From assembly GCF_001612965.1 (NCBI RefSeq), contig NZ_BDBL01000025.1, positions 62,001 to 126,000 on the forward strand: 64,000 nt of DNA, written 5' to 3'. Position numbers and translations under genes: made by a program. Under the pieces are notes generated by a model that was not told the DNA's origin, did no database searches, and saw only the letters and a program-made list of their open reading frames with translations. Positions 39,546 through 47,053 of the stretch are shown here, one piece after another (position 1 is the stretch's first letter; each line of letters begins with the position of its first letter). Origin of the DNA: Nocardia kruczakiae NBRC 101016 (GTDB lineage Bacteria > Actinomycetota > Actinomycetes > Mycobacteriales > Mycobacteriaceae).

Positions 39546-39569
39546 GAAACCGAACCTCTTCCCTAGAAC

Positions 39570-39588
39570 TAAGGGTAGCCTAGCCTAC
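39570..39588. promoter_or_regulatory. IdeR-type iron box, formyltransferase-NRPS operon
   Basis: On the minus strand GTAGGCTAGGCTACCCTTA matches 15 of 19 consensus positions. It lies 24 bases upstream of the formyltransferase ATG and 15 bases beyond the stop of mbtG. Confidence 0.7.
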
Positions 39589-39602
39589 AGTTTGCCGGGC
39601 GA

Positions 39603-40892
39603 TCATTCCGGGCGCTGCCCGGCCCCGATCCGTGCCACCGCGGGGGCCCGGCGAACCGGCACCTCACCCAGCACCCGATCCGAAAGTTCGCCCAGGCAGC
39701 TGAGATTGGGGAAGCCGGGCCCCTGCGCCATCCCCGCGAGATTCGGCAGGTAGAGCTTGGCGTCGAGGCCGGACACCGCCAGATCGTGGCCGATGGCCGC
39801 CTCCAGCCGGGCATGGGTGACGGGCCCGCCCACCGCGAGCTCCACCAGATCCGAGGCATCGGCGTCGAACAGATCCAGGAACCACAGCGGCTGGCCGCCG
39901 GTCGCGTCGACCACCAGATCGAAGGCGTGCATCTGATCGGGGCGCAAATCGTTGCGCAAGGTGAGCGCCACCCCCTCGCCGCGCTCGGCCACCCGCACCA
40001 CGCGTCCCTGGAGATGATGAACGCGATTGTCCCCCAGCACGTTCTCCTGCACCCGCACCGAGAACACGCCACGATCGGTGCGGCGGATGACGTCGCGACG
40101 CTCCTGCAGGCTCAGCGCCCGCCACTTCGCCGGATCGCTGAACAGCGCGTTCTCGAAATAGCTTTCGCCGCGGGTGTAGATGGTGGCGGCGGGCGAGATC
40201 ACCGACACGGTGAGGACGTCGTGGCGGACCAGTTCGTCCACCGCCGACCCCGCGGTCTCACCGCCGCCGATCACCGCCGCGCGCGAGGAGACCGGCAGCC
40301 GGCGCTTACCGGCGAGATCCCAGAAATCCGCGATGCTCAGCACCTTCGGATGTTCGGCCAGCGCCCGCCGGCTGTCGCCCGGGCCGGTGATCATCAGCCC
40401 GTCGCAGTCGATTTCGGTCTCCACGCCGGCACTGTCGGCCACCGCGACCAGCCAGCCGTCGGCGGCCGGGCGGATCCGGCGCACCGCGCCCATCACCATC
40501 TCGACCTCGGCCTTACGGGCGACCCACTGCAGATAGTTGGCCCAGACGTGGTGATGCGGATTGGGCCTGCCCCGGTCGACCCATTCGGCATAGGTGCCGT
40601 TCTCGACCAGGAACGAGCTCCAGCTGTAGGCGATCATCGCCCGGTCGATCGCGCGGTTGTGGCCGCGCGCCCAGGTGGAGTGATACGGGAAGCCGACATC
40701 CTTTTCGGGGCTGGTGCCGAGCCGGTGCTGGCCGTCGGTCCATCCGCCGCTGGGCAGCCAATTGCCGCCCACCGCATGCGGTTCCACCACGACCACGCGC
40801 GGAGCGGGTAACCCCAGGTCCCGCAGCACCCGAGCCTTCGCCGCCACTGCCATCGCTTTCGGCCCGGCTCCGACCACGAGAAGCGTCTTCAC
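39603..40892 (-). CDS. mbtG: L-lysine N6-monooxygenase, MbtG/NbtG type
   Basis: 429 aa. FAD- and NADPH-dependent enzyme that hydroxylates the side-chain amine of lysine to build the hydroxamate. It matches mycobacterial MbtG over its whole length: FAD motif GAGPKAMAVAAKA, GGWTDGQHRLGTSPEKDVGFPY, YSWSSFL, DRGRPNPHHHVWANYLQW, NADPH motif VIGGGETAGSAVDEL, RGESYFENALFSDPAKW, TDRGVFSVRVQE, and GPGFPNLSCLGELSDRVLG at the end. The GTG start at 40892 follows GGGAGAACCA. It shares a divergent intergenic region and an iron box with the small secreted protein at 41109. It would serve both lysine positions of the siderophore. Confidence 0.95.
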   Translation of the reverse strand: MKTLLVVGAGPKAMAVAAKARVLRDLGLPAPRVVVVEPHAVGGNWLPSGGWTDGQHRLGTSPEKDVGFPYHSTWARGHNRAIDRAMIAYSWSSFLVENGTYAEWVDRGRPNPHHHVWANYLQWVARKAEVEMVMGAVRRIRPAADGWLVAVADSAGVETEIDCDGLMITGPGDSRRALAEHPKVLSIADFWDLAGKRRLPVSSRAAVIGGGETAGSAVDELVRHDVLTVSVISPAATIYTRGESYFENALFSDPAKWRALSLQERRDVIRRTDRGVFSVRVQENVLGDNRVHHLQGRVVRVAERGEGVALTLRNDLRPDQMHAFDLVVDATGGQPLWFLDLFDADASDLVELAVGGPVTHARLEAAIGHDLAVSGLDAKLYLPNLAGMAQGPGFPNLSCLGELSDRVLGEVPVRRAPAVARIGAGQRPE

Positions 40893-41011
40893 TGGTTCTC
40901 CCGTTCTGTGATTCCAGCCACCACTCAGCCGGTCGCCGGGGCGTTCAGCTGCGCAGATCCGACATATCGGGAAGAGCGGATCCGCCCGAAGTCGACTGAG
41001 TATTACCTACC

Positions 41012-41030
41012 TTTGCATAGGCTTACCTTA
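41012..41030. promoter_or_regulatory. IdeR-type iron box between mbtG and a secreted protein gene
   Basis: TTTGCATAGGCTTACCTTA matches 14 of 19 consensus positions. It lies 119 bases upstream of mbtG and 78 bases upstream of the secreted-protein ATG, so it may act on both. The 216-base region 40893-41108 holds no gene. Confidence 0.65.
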
Positions 41031-41108
41031 TATTGCTTAGTGGTGCCAGCCCTTGCGGAACGATTGCGAGGCACGGCACTCCTGTCCCCCAACTGATCGG
41101 ATACGACC

Positions 41109-41573
41109 ATGATCAAGATCAAATCCCGTGCCGTTGCGGCGTTTTCGCTGGCCGCCGTGGTCTTCGCCGGCGGCGTCGCTTCTGTGACCCCGGCCGTCGC
41201 CGCGCCGATCGCCGCCCCTGTGCACGCCGCCGCTCCGGGCGTCGGCGAGCTGCAGAGCAAGCTGCAGTTGGTGCTCGACCCGAACGGTTCGCGGTCCGCT
41301 CGCGCCAACGAGCTGGAGGCCGGCGAGGCCGGTCTGAGCCTGGTCGACCAGGTCGGCGGCGTCATGGCCTCGGTGCCCGGATTCCAGTGGCAGGCCGTCG
41401 CTCCGGTGAACGTGCAGGGTGACACCCTCACCCACAACCTGCAAATCAACGTCCCCGGCTTCGATGCCATGTACATCGAGCTGAAGTGGAAGGACATCGA
41501 CGGCACCTGGAAGCTGACCCGCGAATCCGAGTGCACGATCGCCTATTACGCGAACCTCCCCTGCACCGTCTAG
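41109..41573 (+). CDS. Small secreted protein, low-molecular-weight antigen MTB12-like
   Basis: 154 aa. Residues 1-32 form a Sec signal peptide (RAVAAFSLAAVVFAGGVASVTPAVA). The mature part resembles the MTB12/CFP-2 family of mycobacterial secreted antigens: a predicted helix ELQSKLQLVLDPNGSRSARANELEAGEAGL, then an NTF2-like beta-rich half (VNVQGDTLTHNLQINVP, GTWKLTRESECTIAYY). Two Cys near the C-terminus could form a disulphide. Function in this family is not established. Placement behind an iron box and divergent from mbtG suggests induction under iron limitation, which would be a new link for the family. Followed by a strong hairpin. Confidence 0.72.
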   Translation: MIKIKSRAVAAFSLAAVVFAGGVASVTPAVAAPIAAPVHAAAPGVGELQSKLQLVLDPNGSRSARANELEAGEAGLSLVDQVGGVMASVPGFQWQAVAPVNVQGDTLTHNLQINVPGFDAMYIELKWKDIDGTWKLTRESECTIAYYANLPCTV

Positions 41574-41581
41574 TGCCCGGA

Positions 41582-41617
41582 GCGGTCCCGGGCGCCCGCC
41601 GTCGTGCCCGGGACCGC
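41582..41617. terminator. Bidirectional terminator between convergent genes
   Basis: A perfect 12-bp stem (GCGGTCCCGGGC / GCCCGGGACCGC) with a 12-base loop, centred in the 55-base gap between the MTB12-like gene and the VOC gene. It marks the right-hand end of the siderophore locus. Confidence 0.75.
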
Positions 41618-41628
41618 CATCGCGGACG

Positions 41629-42216
41629 CTAGGGCGACTCGCCCGACAGCTCCGCCCGCTCCCGCCGCGCACGCTCCAGATCCTCCGGCGTCGCGGTCGG
41701 TCCGTATCTGCGCAGGCCGACTTCCAGCACTCGCAGCGCCGCCGCGTCGTCGTTCTTGAAATCACGCAGTATGCGCACATTGTCGAGCACCCGAGCGAGA
41801 CCTTCGAGTGCCGCGGACCCGCCGTACTCCAGGTCGCGCGGCTCGTCCCGTTGGATCACCAGCACGTGATTGCCCGCGGGATCCACCATCGTGAAGCGGG
41901 TCTGCCCGGGCTTGAATCGCGTGATTCGCGGCATCCCCTTGGCCGGCACCTTGCCGAGCCGCGCGCGCAGCGCGGCAGTGAATTCGCCGTGATAGGCGCC
42001 GACGTCGTCGACGAGAATCAAACAGCTGAGTTCCGCGTCGACGCCGTCGGGCCGGGCGGTGAAGTGCAGTTCGTACCCGCTGCGCGTGACAGCGCCGTAC
42101 ACGTAGGGGCGAGTCTGCTCATAGGTGACCTCGAAACCGAGGCCGCGGTAGAAGTCGAGCACTTCGGACAGCTCGGACTTACGGCTCCACAACAACGGCA
42201 CCGCACTCTCGGGCAT
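41629..42216 (-). CDS. VOC-superfamily (glyoxalase/bleomycin-resistance-like) protein
   Basis: 195 aa. Residues ~1-125 form a vicinal-oxygen-chelate fold (VLDFYRGLGFEVTYEQ, YELHFTA, GQTRFTMVDPAGNHVLVI), close to the bleomycin-binding/resistance branch. The C-terminal ~65 residues (LEGLARVLDNVRILRDFKNDDAAALRVLEVGL) are helical and resemble a tetratricopeptide-like hairpin. GGAGGATG precedes the ATG. It is divergent from a PadR regulator that probably controls it. Substrate unknown; it may bind a drug or a small metabolite. Confidence 0.8.
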   Translation of the reverse strand: MPESAVPLLWSRKSELSEVLDFYRGLGFEVTYEQTRPYVYGAVTRSGYELHFTARPDGVDAELSCLILVDDVGAYHGEFTAALRARLGKVPAKGMPRITRFKPGQTRFTMVDPAGNHVLVIQRDEPRDLEYGGSAALEGLARVLDNVRILRDFKNDDAAALRVLEVGLRRYGPTATPEDLERARRERAELSGESP

Positions 42217-42234
42217 CCCACATCCTCCCGGTAT

Positions 42235-42244
42235 TCAAATTTGA
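42235..42244. promoter_or_regulatory. Candidate PadR operator
   Basis: TCAAATTTGA is a perfect 10-bp palindrome in the 51-base gap between the divergent VOC and PadR genes. It is AT-rich in a GC-rich setting and well placed for autoregulation and for control of the VOC gene. Confidence 0.45.
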
Positions 42245-42267
42245 CTAGTGGAGGTTATCATCCATTC

Positions 42268-42846
42268 GTGTCCACAGTGCGATTACTCGTCCTCGGCGTG
42301 ATCCGGTTGCGGCAGCCGACATACGGCTACGCGGTTCGGCGCGAATTGCTGTCCTGGCGCGCCGACACGTGGACGAATGTGAAGCCCGGCTCGATCTACC
42401 ACGCCCTCAAACAGCTCACCCACGAGGGCAAACTGCAGGCGAGCGGAACCGAGGCCAGCAGCACCGGGCCCGGCCGCACCCTCTTCGAAATGACCGAGGC
42501 CGGTGACGCCGAGTTCCGCACCCTCCTGGACGCGGCGCTGGTCAGCATCGATATGGAGGAACTCGGTGCCGGTATCGCGTTCATGGACACCCTGCCGCGA
42601 TCGCATGTCATCGGTCTGCTGCGACAGCAACGGCAACGCAGTGCGCAGGTGCGAGACGAACTACTCGCCATGAAGGCCGACTACCCGCCTCGGTACGAAG
42701 CTCCGCATTCCGCCGACCTGCTCGAGCTGTGGAGCGGCACATTCGACAACCTGTCGCAGTGGACGGCCGGCGTGCTGGAACGGCTCGAGGCCGGCCGCTA
42801 TCGAATGGCAGACGACCGACCGGCGGCACGGGACCGCGACCTCTGA
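42268..42846 (+). CDS. PadR-family transcriptional regulator
   Basis: 192 aa. Residues ~5-85 are the PadR winged helix: LLVLGVIRLRQPTYGYAVRREL, VKPGSIYHALKQLTHEGKL, GRTLFEMTEAGDAEF. The C-terminal part is the alpha-helical dimerisation domain of the Vir-type branch. The GTG at 42268 is preceded by GGAGG at slightly long spacing. The real frame begins here; an upstream ATG would run through the divergent VOC gene. The likely target is the neighbouring VOC gene through the palindrome at 42235. Confidence 0.87.
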   Translation: MSTVRLLVLGVIRLRQPTYGYAVRRELLSWRADTWTNVKPGSIYHALKQLTHEGKLQASGTEASSTGPGRTLFEMTEAGDAEFRTLLDAALVSIDMEELGAGIAFMDTLPRSHVIGLLRQQRQRSAQVRDELLAMKADYPPRYEAPHSADLLELWSGTFDNLSQWTAGVLERLEAGRYRMADDRPAARDRDL

Positions 42847-42882
42847 TCCGGGGCACCGCGGCGCTGTCGTTAGGGTCGTTAC

Positions 42883-43824
42883 GTGCGACGCCGGCAACAG
42901 CCGCCGCTGCCCAAGCGCCACGGACTCGATCCGGCGCGGCTGCGGTTACCCGAAGACGGAACCTGGGCGACGATTCGCGACCATCTGGTCCATCGGCTCC
43001 CCCGGGTCCCCGCCGCGCGCATCGACGAGATGCTCGCCGGCGGTGACATCGTCGACCTCGACGGTCCGATCGAGCCGGACGCGCCCTATGTCCCCGGGGG
43101 CGCGGTGTGGTTCCACCGCGATCTGCCGAACGAGACACCGGTGCCCTTCGACGTCACCGTGGTACATCGCGACGACCATCTGCTGGTCGTCGACAAACCA
43201 CACTTCCTGTCCACGATTCCGCGCGGACAGCACATCCTCGAGACCGCACTCGTCCGGTTGCGGCGCGACCTGGACCTCCCGGATCTGGTGCCCGCGCACC
43301 GGCTGGACCGGACCACGGCCGGACTGATCCTGTTCGTGGTCGATCCGGCGCGGCGCGGGGCGTATCAGACCCTGTTCCACCAGCGCCGGGTGCACAAACA
43401 GTACGAGGCGATCGCGCCCTACGATCCCGAACTGGCCCTGCCCCGCACGGTGCGCAGCCGAATCGTCAAGGAGCGCACGATCCTTCGCGCCTTCGAGGTC
43501 GAGGGCGAACCCAACGCGGAAACGCTGATCGAACTGATCGAGCACCGCGACGGCCTCGGCCGCTACCGGCTGAGCCCGCACACCGGCCGCACCCATCAGC
43601 TGCGACTGCACATGAACGGGCTCGGGGTGCCGATCCTGGGAGACGACTTCTATCCCGACCTCACCGATCGGCCCGTGGACGATTTCACCCGGCCGCTGCA
43701 ACTGCTGGCCGCGCGACTCGCCTTCACCGACCCGATCAGCGGGACCGAGCGGGTGTTCGAGACCACGCGGACCCTGCAGGCGTGGACCGATTACGCGGGC
43801 TGGAGCGGCGAACCGACCGGATAG
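42883..43824 (+). CDS. RluA-family RNA pseudouridine synthase
   Basis: 313 aa. It isomerises uridine to pseudouridine in rRNA or tRNA. The catalytic motif AHRLDRTTAGLILF contains the essential Asp. DDHLLVVDKPHFLSTIPRG and the C-terminal SPHTGRTHQLRLHMNGLGVPILGD are the other RluA-family blocks. An N-terminal S4-like segment (RLPRVPAARIDEMLAGGDIVDLDG) is present. The GTG start lies 36 bases after the PadR stop. Which RNA position it modifies cannot be told. Confidence 0.92.
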   Translation: MRRRQQPPLPKRHGLDPARLRLPEDGTWATIRDHLVHRLPRVPAARIDEMLAGGDIVDLDGPIEPDAPYVPGGAVWFHRDLPNETPVPFDVTVVHRDDHLLVVDKPHFLSTIPRGQHILETALVRLRRDLDLPDLVPAHRLDRTTAGLILFVVDPARRGAYQTLFHQRRVHKQYEAIAPYDPELALPRTVRSRIVKERTILRAFEVEGEPNAETLIELIEHRDGLGRYRLSPHTGRTHQLRLHMNGLGVPILGDDFYPDLTDRPVDDFTRPLQLLAARLAFTDPISGTERVFETTRTLQAWTDYAGWSGEPTG

Positions 43825-43928
43825 CGCGAATGGTCGTTCGCCCGCGAGCCGCGACACCGGCGTCCGACGCGTCGATCGTGACCCGCCGAACACGGCGCAC
43901 CCGCGCGGATGAACGTAGACTGGCGACG

Positions 43929-44687
43929 ATGTCTCGAAACGATAACGGGGTTGTGCAGTCCTCGGCCCCGGTCGACGCGGGGCGCCGGTTACACGCTTAC
44001 CTCGACGTCGCCGTCGTGGTGGCGGTGCTGGCCGGTACGAATCTGATCGCGCATTTCACCTCGCAATGGGCGAATATCGCGACCGTTCCGGCGGCCGCGG
44101 TGATTCTCGTGCTGTTGATGCGGCGACGCGGGCTCGGCTGGGCGGAATTGGGGCTTTCGCCGCGGCAGTGGCGGCGCGGAACGCTCTATGCGCTCGGCGC
44201 GGTCGCGATTGTCGTGGGCGCGGTGGTGATCGGCGCACTGCTACCGATTACGCGGCCGTTCTTTCTCGCCAATCGATATGCGACCCTGTCCGGGGCATTG
44301 ATCGCCTCCATGATCGTCATTCCGCTGCAGACCGTGATTCCGGAGGAACTCGCCTTCCGCGGCGTCCTGCACGGCGCACTGGATCGAGCGACCGGCGCAC
44401 GCGGTGTATTCATCGTCGGGTCACTGCTTTTCGGCTGCTGGCATATCGCCTCGTCACTCGGCTTGACCAGCGGAAACCGCGGTTTGAGCACACTGCTCGG
44501 CGGTGGTGTGGGCGGGCAGATCGCCGGAATCGCACTGGCCGTCCTGGCCACCGCGGCCGCCGGTGTGATTTTCACCTGGTTGCGCCGGCGCAGCGGAAGT
44601 CTGCTCGCGCCGATCGCACTGCACTGGTCGCTCAACGGGGCGGGCGCGCTCGCGGCGGCCATTGTCTGGCATACCGCCGTGCACTGA
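43929..44687 (+). CDS. CPBP-family intramembrane metalloprotease
   Basis: 252 aa with seven to eight hydrophobic segments. It carries the three family motifs: PEELAFRGVLHGAL (EExxxR), GCWHIASS and HWSLN near the C-terminus. Family members are CAAX-prenyl-protease-like enzymes in the cytoplasmic membrane, in bacteria often linked to bacteriocin self-immunity or protein maturation. The ATG at 43929 is the first in frame after the RluA-type gene; longer readings extend into that gene. Substrate unknown. The 193 bases that follow hold no recognisable gene. Confidence 0.87.
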   Translation: MSRNDNGVVQSSAPVDAGRRLHAYLDVAVVVAVLAGTNLIAHFTSQWANIATVPAAAVILVLLMRRRGLGWAELGLSPRQWRRGTLYALGAVAIVVGAVVIGALLPITRPFFLANRYATLSGALIASMIVIPLQTVIPEELAFRGVLHGALDRATGARGVFIVGSLLFGCWHIASSLGLTSGNRGLSTLLGGGVGGQIAGIALAVLATAAAGVIFTWLRRRSGSLLAPIALHWSLNGAGALAAAIVWHTAVH

Positions 44688-44880
44688 AATTCCGCTGTCG
44701 CAGCGCAATTCGGAATCGCCGGGCCGAGCAGCCCATTTGCATATTCACCCGAACTGATGTTCGGTGAAAGCGTTGACCGCGCCGATGGTCCGCGATTACT
44801 CTCTCACTTCGATCACACATATGTTCGAGTACTCGGGTAATCGACCTCGGTAGCGCGGCTGCTGCCGGGAAAGGCACGCC

Positions 44881-46857
44881 ATGCTCGACGAGCAGTCGAC
44901 CACCACGACCGCCGTCCCTCCGGCGGACTCCGCGCACCCTCCGACCCACGACGCCGCACTCCCCTCGGCCACGCCGAAGGCCGCCCGGCGCCGGGGCGCC
45001 ACCGAGCACTCCCCGCAGGCGGAGCTCGACGCGCTCGCCCGGCGGGTGGCGACCGCGCGGGACAAGCTGCCCCTGCAGGCGGACCCGGCGCTGTTCGCCG
45101 AACTGTCCGATCGGGAGATCGCCGCCGAACGCGATCTCGCCGAATGGATTCGCACCCAGCGCCGCCGGCAGCGCAAGCGCGCGGTGACGGGCCAGCTGTC
45201 GGCCGAGAAGCGTGATCGCCGCGTCGCTCTCGCCCTGCGCCGGGCCGACGACGCGGACGCCCGCTGGCACCGGCGGGCCCGCGCGGCGCGCATGCGGGTG
45301 TCGAATCCCGATGCGCGCCTGGCGCAACTGTTCCGCCGCGCCGAATGGTCCTCGCGGGCACTGATCGGCGTCGTCGTCCTCGGCATGGTGTGGGCGGGGG
45401 TGAACGTCCAGCACAACCTCGTGCCCAGCGGCGACATGTCGGATCCGCTGTACTGGCTCAGTTACGGCTTCGAGGCGATGATCTCGATCCCGATCATCAC
45501 CATCATGGTGGTCGCCACCACCGCCGCCCGGTGGGGCCGCGATATCGACCGCGGCAAGGTCGTCTTCCTGGAAACCGCGCTGCTCGGCGTCACCATCGCC
45601 CTCAACGCCGGCCCACATCTGGTCGCGGGCGCACCGGCGCGCGCCGCCGAGGCCGCCGTCGCCCCCGTCATGGTGGGCGTCGTGATCTGGTTGCACGCCT
45701 GGGTTTCCGCGCGCTACGCCCAGCTCATCGACGACATCCCGATGGAGGACATCGACTCCGATCTGCCGCCGACCGGGTACCGCCCGAGCTACCGCGGCGA
45801 CGACCTTCCGGACTGGGCGGAGGCGCGTCCACTGCCCGAATCCGCCGGGACCGCGGAATTCCCCAGTTATCCACAGCTCCCGTCGACCACTGCGCCGCAA
45901 CCGGTTTCGGTGGCGGGGTGGGATGCCTCGCTGCTGCTCGCGGACGCGGTGGAACGTTGCCGGCCTACGGCTGCCACGGTGGACGCGGCCGAGGCAGCGC
46001 CCGAACCCGTGTCTTCCCCGTCGCAGTCCGCCGCGCGCACCACACCTACCGTTTCGGTGGCGTTCGAATCGCCGGGCCCCGCTCTCGCCGAGCCGGCCGC
46101 GGCAGACGAGGTGGTCACCGACGCGACAGCGACCAACGACCCTACCGACGCGACGGCCACCGACGACTCCGCCGACGCGGCAAAGGTAAAGGCCGACCAG
46201 CCGTCGGTAAACGCCTCGGCGCCAACGGAGGTCGCGGAGGCCGAGGCGCCCGCGCGCTCCGATGAGCGGTCGGGATCGCACGGTGCCGGGCTGCGGATCG
46301 TCTCCGACGAACCGCGCAAGACGCGCACGCGGCGGGCCGTGGACGACGCCGTGCAGTTGGTGCTGGGTGATCCGGTCGCCGAAGCACCGCGGGCGAACGC
46401 GGCCGCGCAGGACGTCGAACGTACGCTATCGCCGGACGACACCGCCCCCCTGCTCGACACCGATATCGACGCCGCCGCCCTGCCCGATACCGAGATCGCG
46501 GAGGTGGACGAGGCCGAATTCGCCGATATCGAGGACGTCGCCGCCGGTGAATCCGCCGCTGAGGAATCCGCCGCCCCGGACTTTGTCCCTGCCGAATTCG
46601 CCTCCGTCGATTCCCCCGCTGTCGATTCGGCGGAGGACGAGACCGGCGAGGTCGCCATCCGCTCGGTTGCTCACGAGATCCGCCGCCGCGGCCTGTCCAA
46701 GCTGTCTGTCGACCAGCTCGCCGAAATCCTGACCCTCACCGACGAATCGTGGACTCCGGCCGCGATCGGTGCCGCCATCGGCCTGCCGGGCTCCCGGATA
46801 CTGGGAATTCTGGAGGCGGCGCGCCGCATCAGCATGCCCGTGGCGGTCGGCGGCTGA
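44881..46857 (+). CDS. DUF2637-like four-helix membrane protein with acidic disordered tail
   Basis: 658 aa. Residues 45-140 are charged and helical, probably coiled coil, rich in Arg (RTQRRRQRKR, RRARAARMRV). Four membrane helices follow at ~158-175, 190-215, 228-245 and 258-276 with an EWSSR...FEAMISIP pattern that suggests DUF2637. Residues ~285-590 are low-complexity and rich in Ala, Asp, Glu, Ser and Thr. The last ~65 residues (VAHEIRRRGLSKLSVDQLAEILTL ... PAAIGAAIGLPGSRILGILEAAR) form a compact helical domain like an HTH. Proteins of this kind occur in actinobacterial conjugative elements and chromosomes with unknown function. No integrase or transfer genes are nearby. AAAGG precedes the ATG. 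Confidence 0.7.
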   Translation: MLDEQSTTTTAVPPADSAHPPTHDAALPSATPKAARRRGATEHSPQAELDALARRVATARDKLPLQADPALFAELSDREIAAERDLAEWIRTQRRRQRKRAVTGQLSAEKRDRRVALALRRADDADARWHRRARAARMRVSNPDARLAQLFRRAEWSSRALIGVVVLGMVWAGVNVQHNLVPSGDMSDPLYWLSYGFEAMISIPIITIMVVATTAARWGRDIDRGKVVFLETALLGVTIALNAGPHLVAGAPARAAEAAVAPVMVGVVIWLHAWVSARYAQLIDDIPMEDIDSDLPPTGYRPSYRGDDLPDWAEARPLPESAGTAEFPSYPQLPSTTAPQPVSVAGWDASLLLADAVERCRPTAATVDAAEAAPEPVSSPSQSAARTTPTVSVAFESPGPALAEPAAADEVVTDATATNDPTDATATDDSADAAKVKADQPSVNASAPTEVAEAEAPARSDERSGSHGAGLRIVSDEPRKTRTRRAVDDAVQLVLGDPVAEAPRANAAAQDVERTLSPDDTAPLLDTDIDAAALPDTEIAEVDEAEFADIEDVAAGESAAEESAAPDFVPAEFASVDSPAVDSAEDETGEVAIRSVAHEIRRRGLSKLSVDQLAEILTLTDESWTPAAIGAAIGLPGSRILGILEAARRISMPVAVGG

Positions 46858-47053
46858 GCGCCGATTCGCGACGCCGTTACCAGCCGGTTCAGGCGCCTCG
46901 AAGGGCCCGATAAGGAACCTCACAGGCTCGGTCGTAATCATGGAGTGCGACGACCGACTCGAGGAAGCAGATGATCGAGACCTTTCCGCGAGCGCATTCG
47001 TCGGCGACCTTGCTGCGCGACGGACGGTGCTCCTGCCCACGGATCACGGCACG

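Noticed and set aside
44809..44828. TCGATCACACATATGTTCGA, resembling an SOS/LexA box
   Set aside because: The half-sites TCGATC and GTTCGA are 8 bases apart, whereas the actinobacterial consensus TCGAAC-N4-GTTCGA needs 4, and one half-site is imperfect. The downstream gene is not a repair gene.
44881..46857. Integrative conjugative element suggested by the DUF2637-like protein
   Set aside because: No integrase, excisionase, FtsK/TraSA, tRNA or direct-repeat attachment sites are visible nearby, and base composition does not shift.
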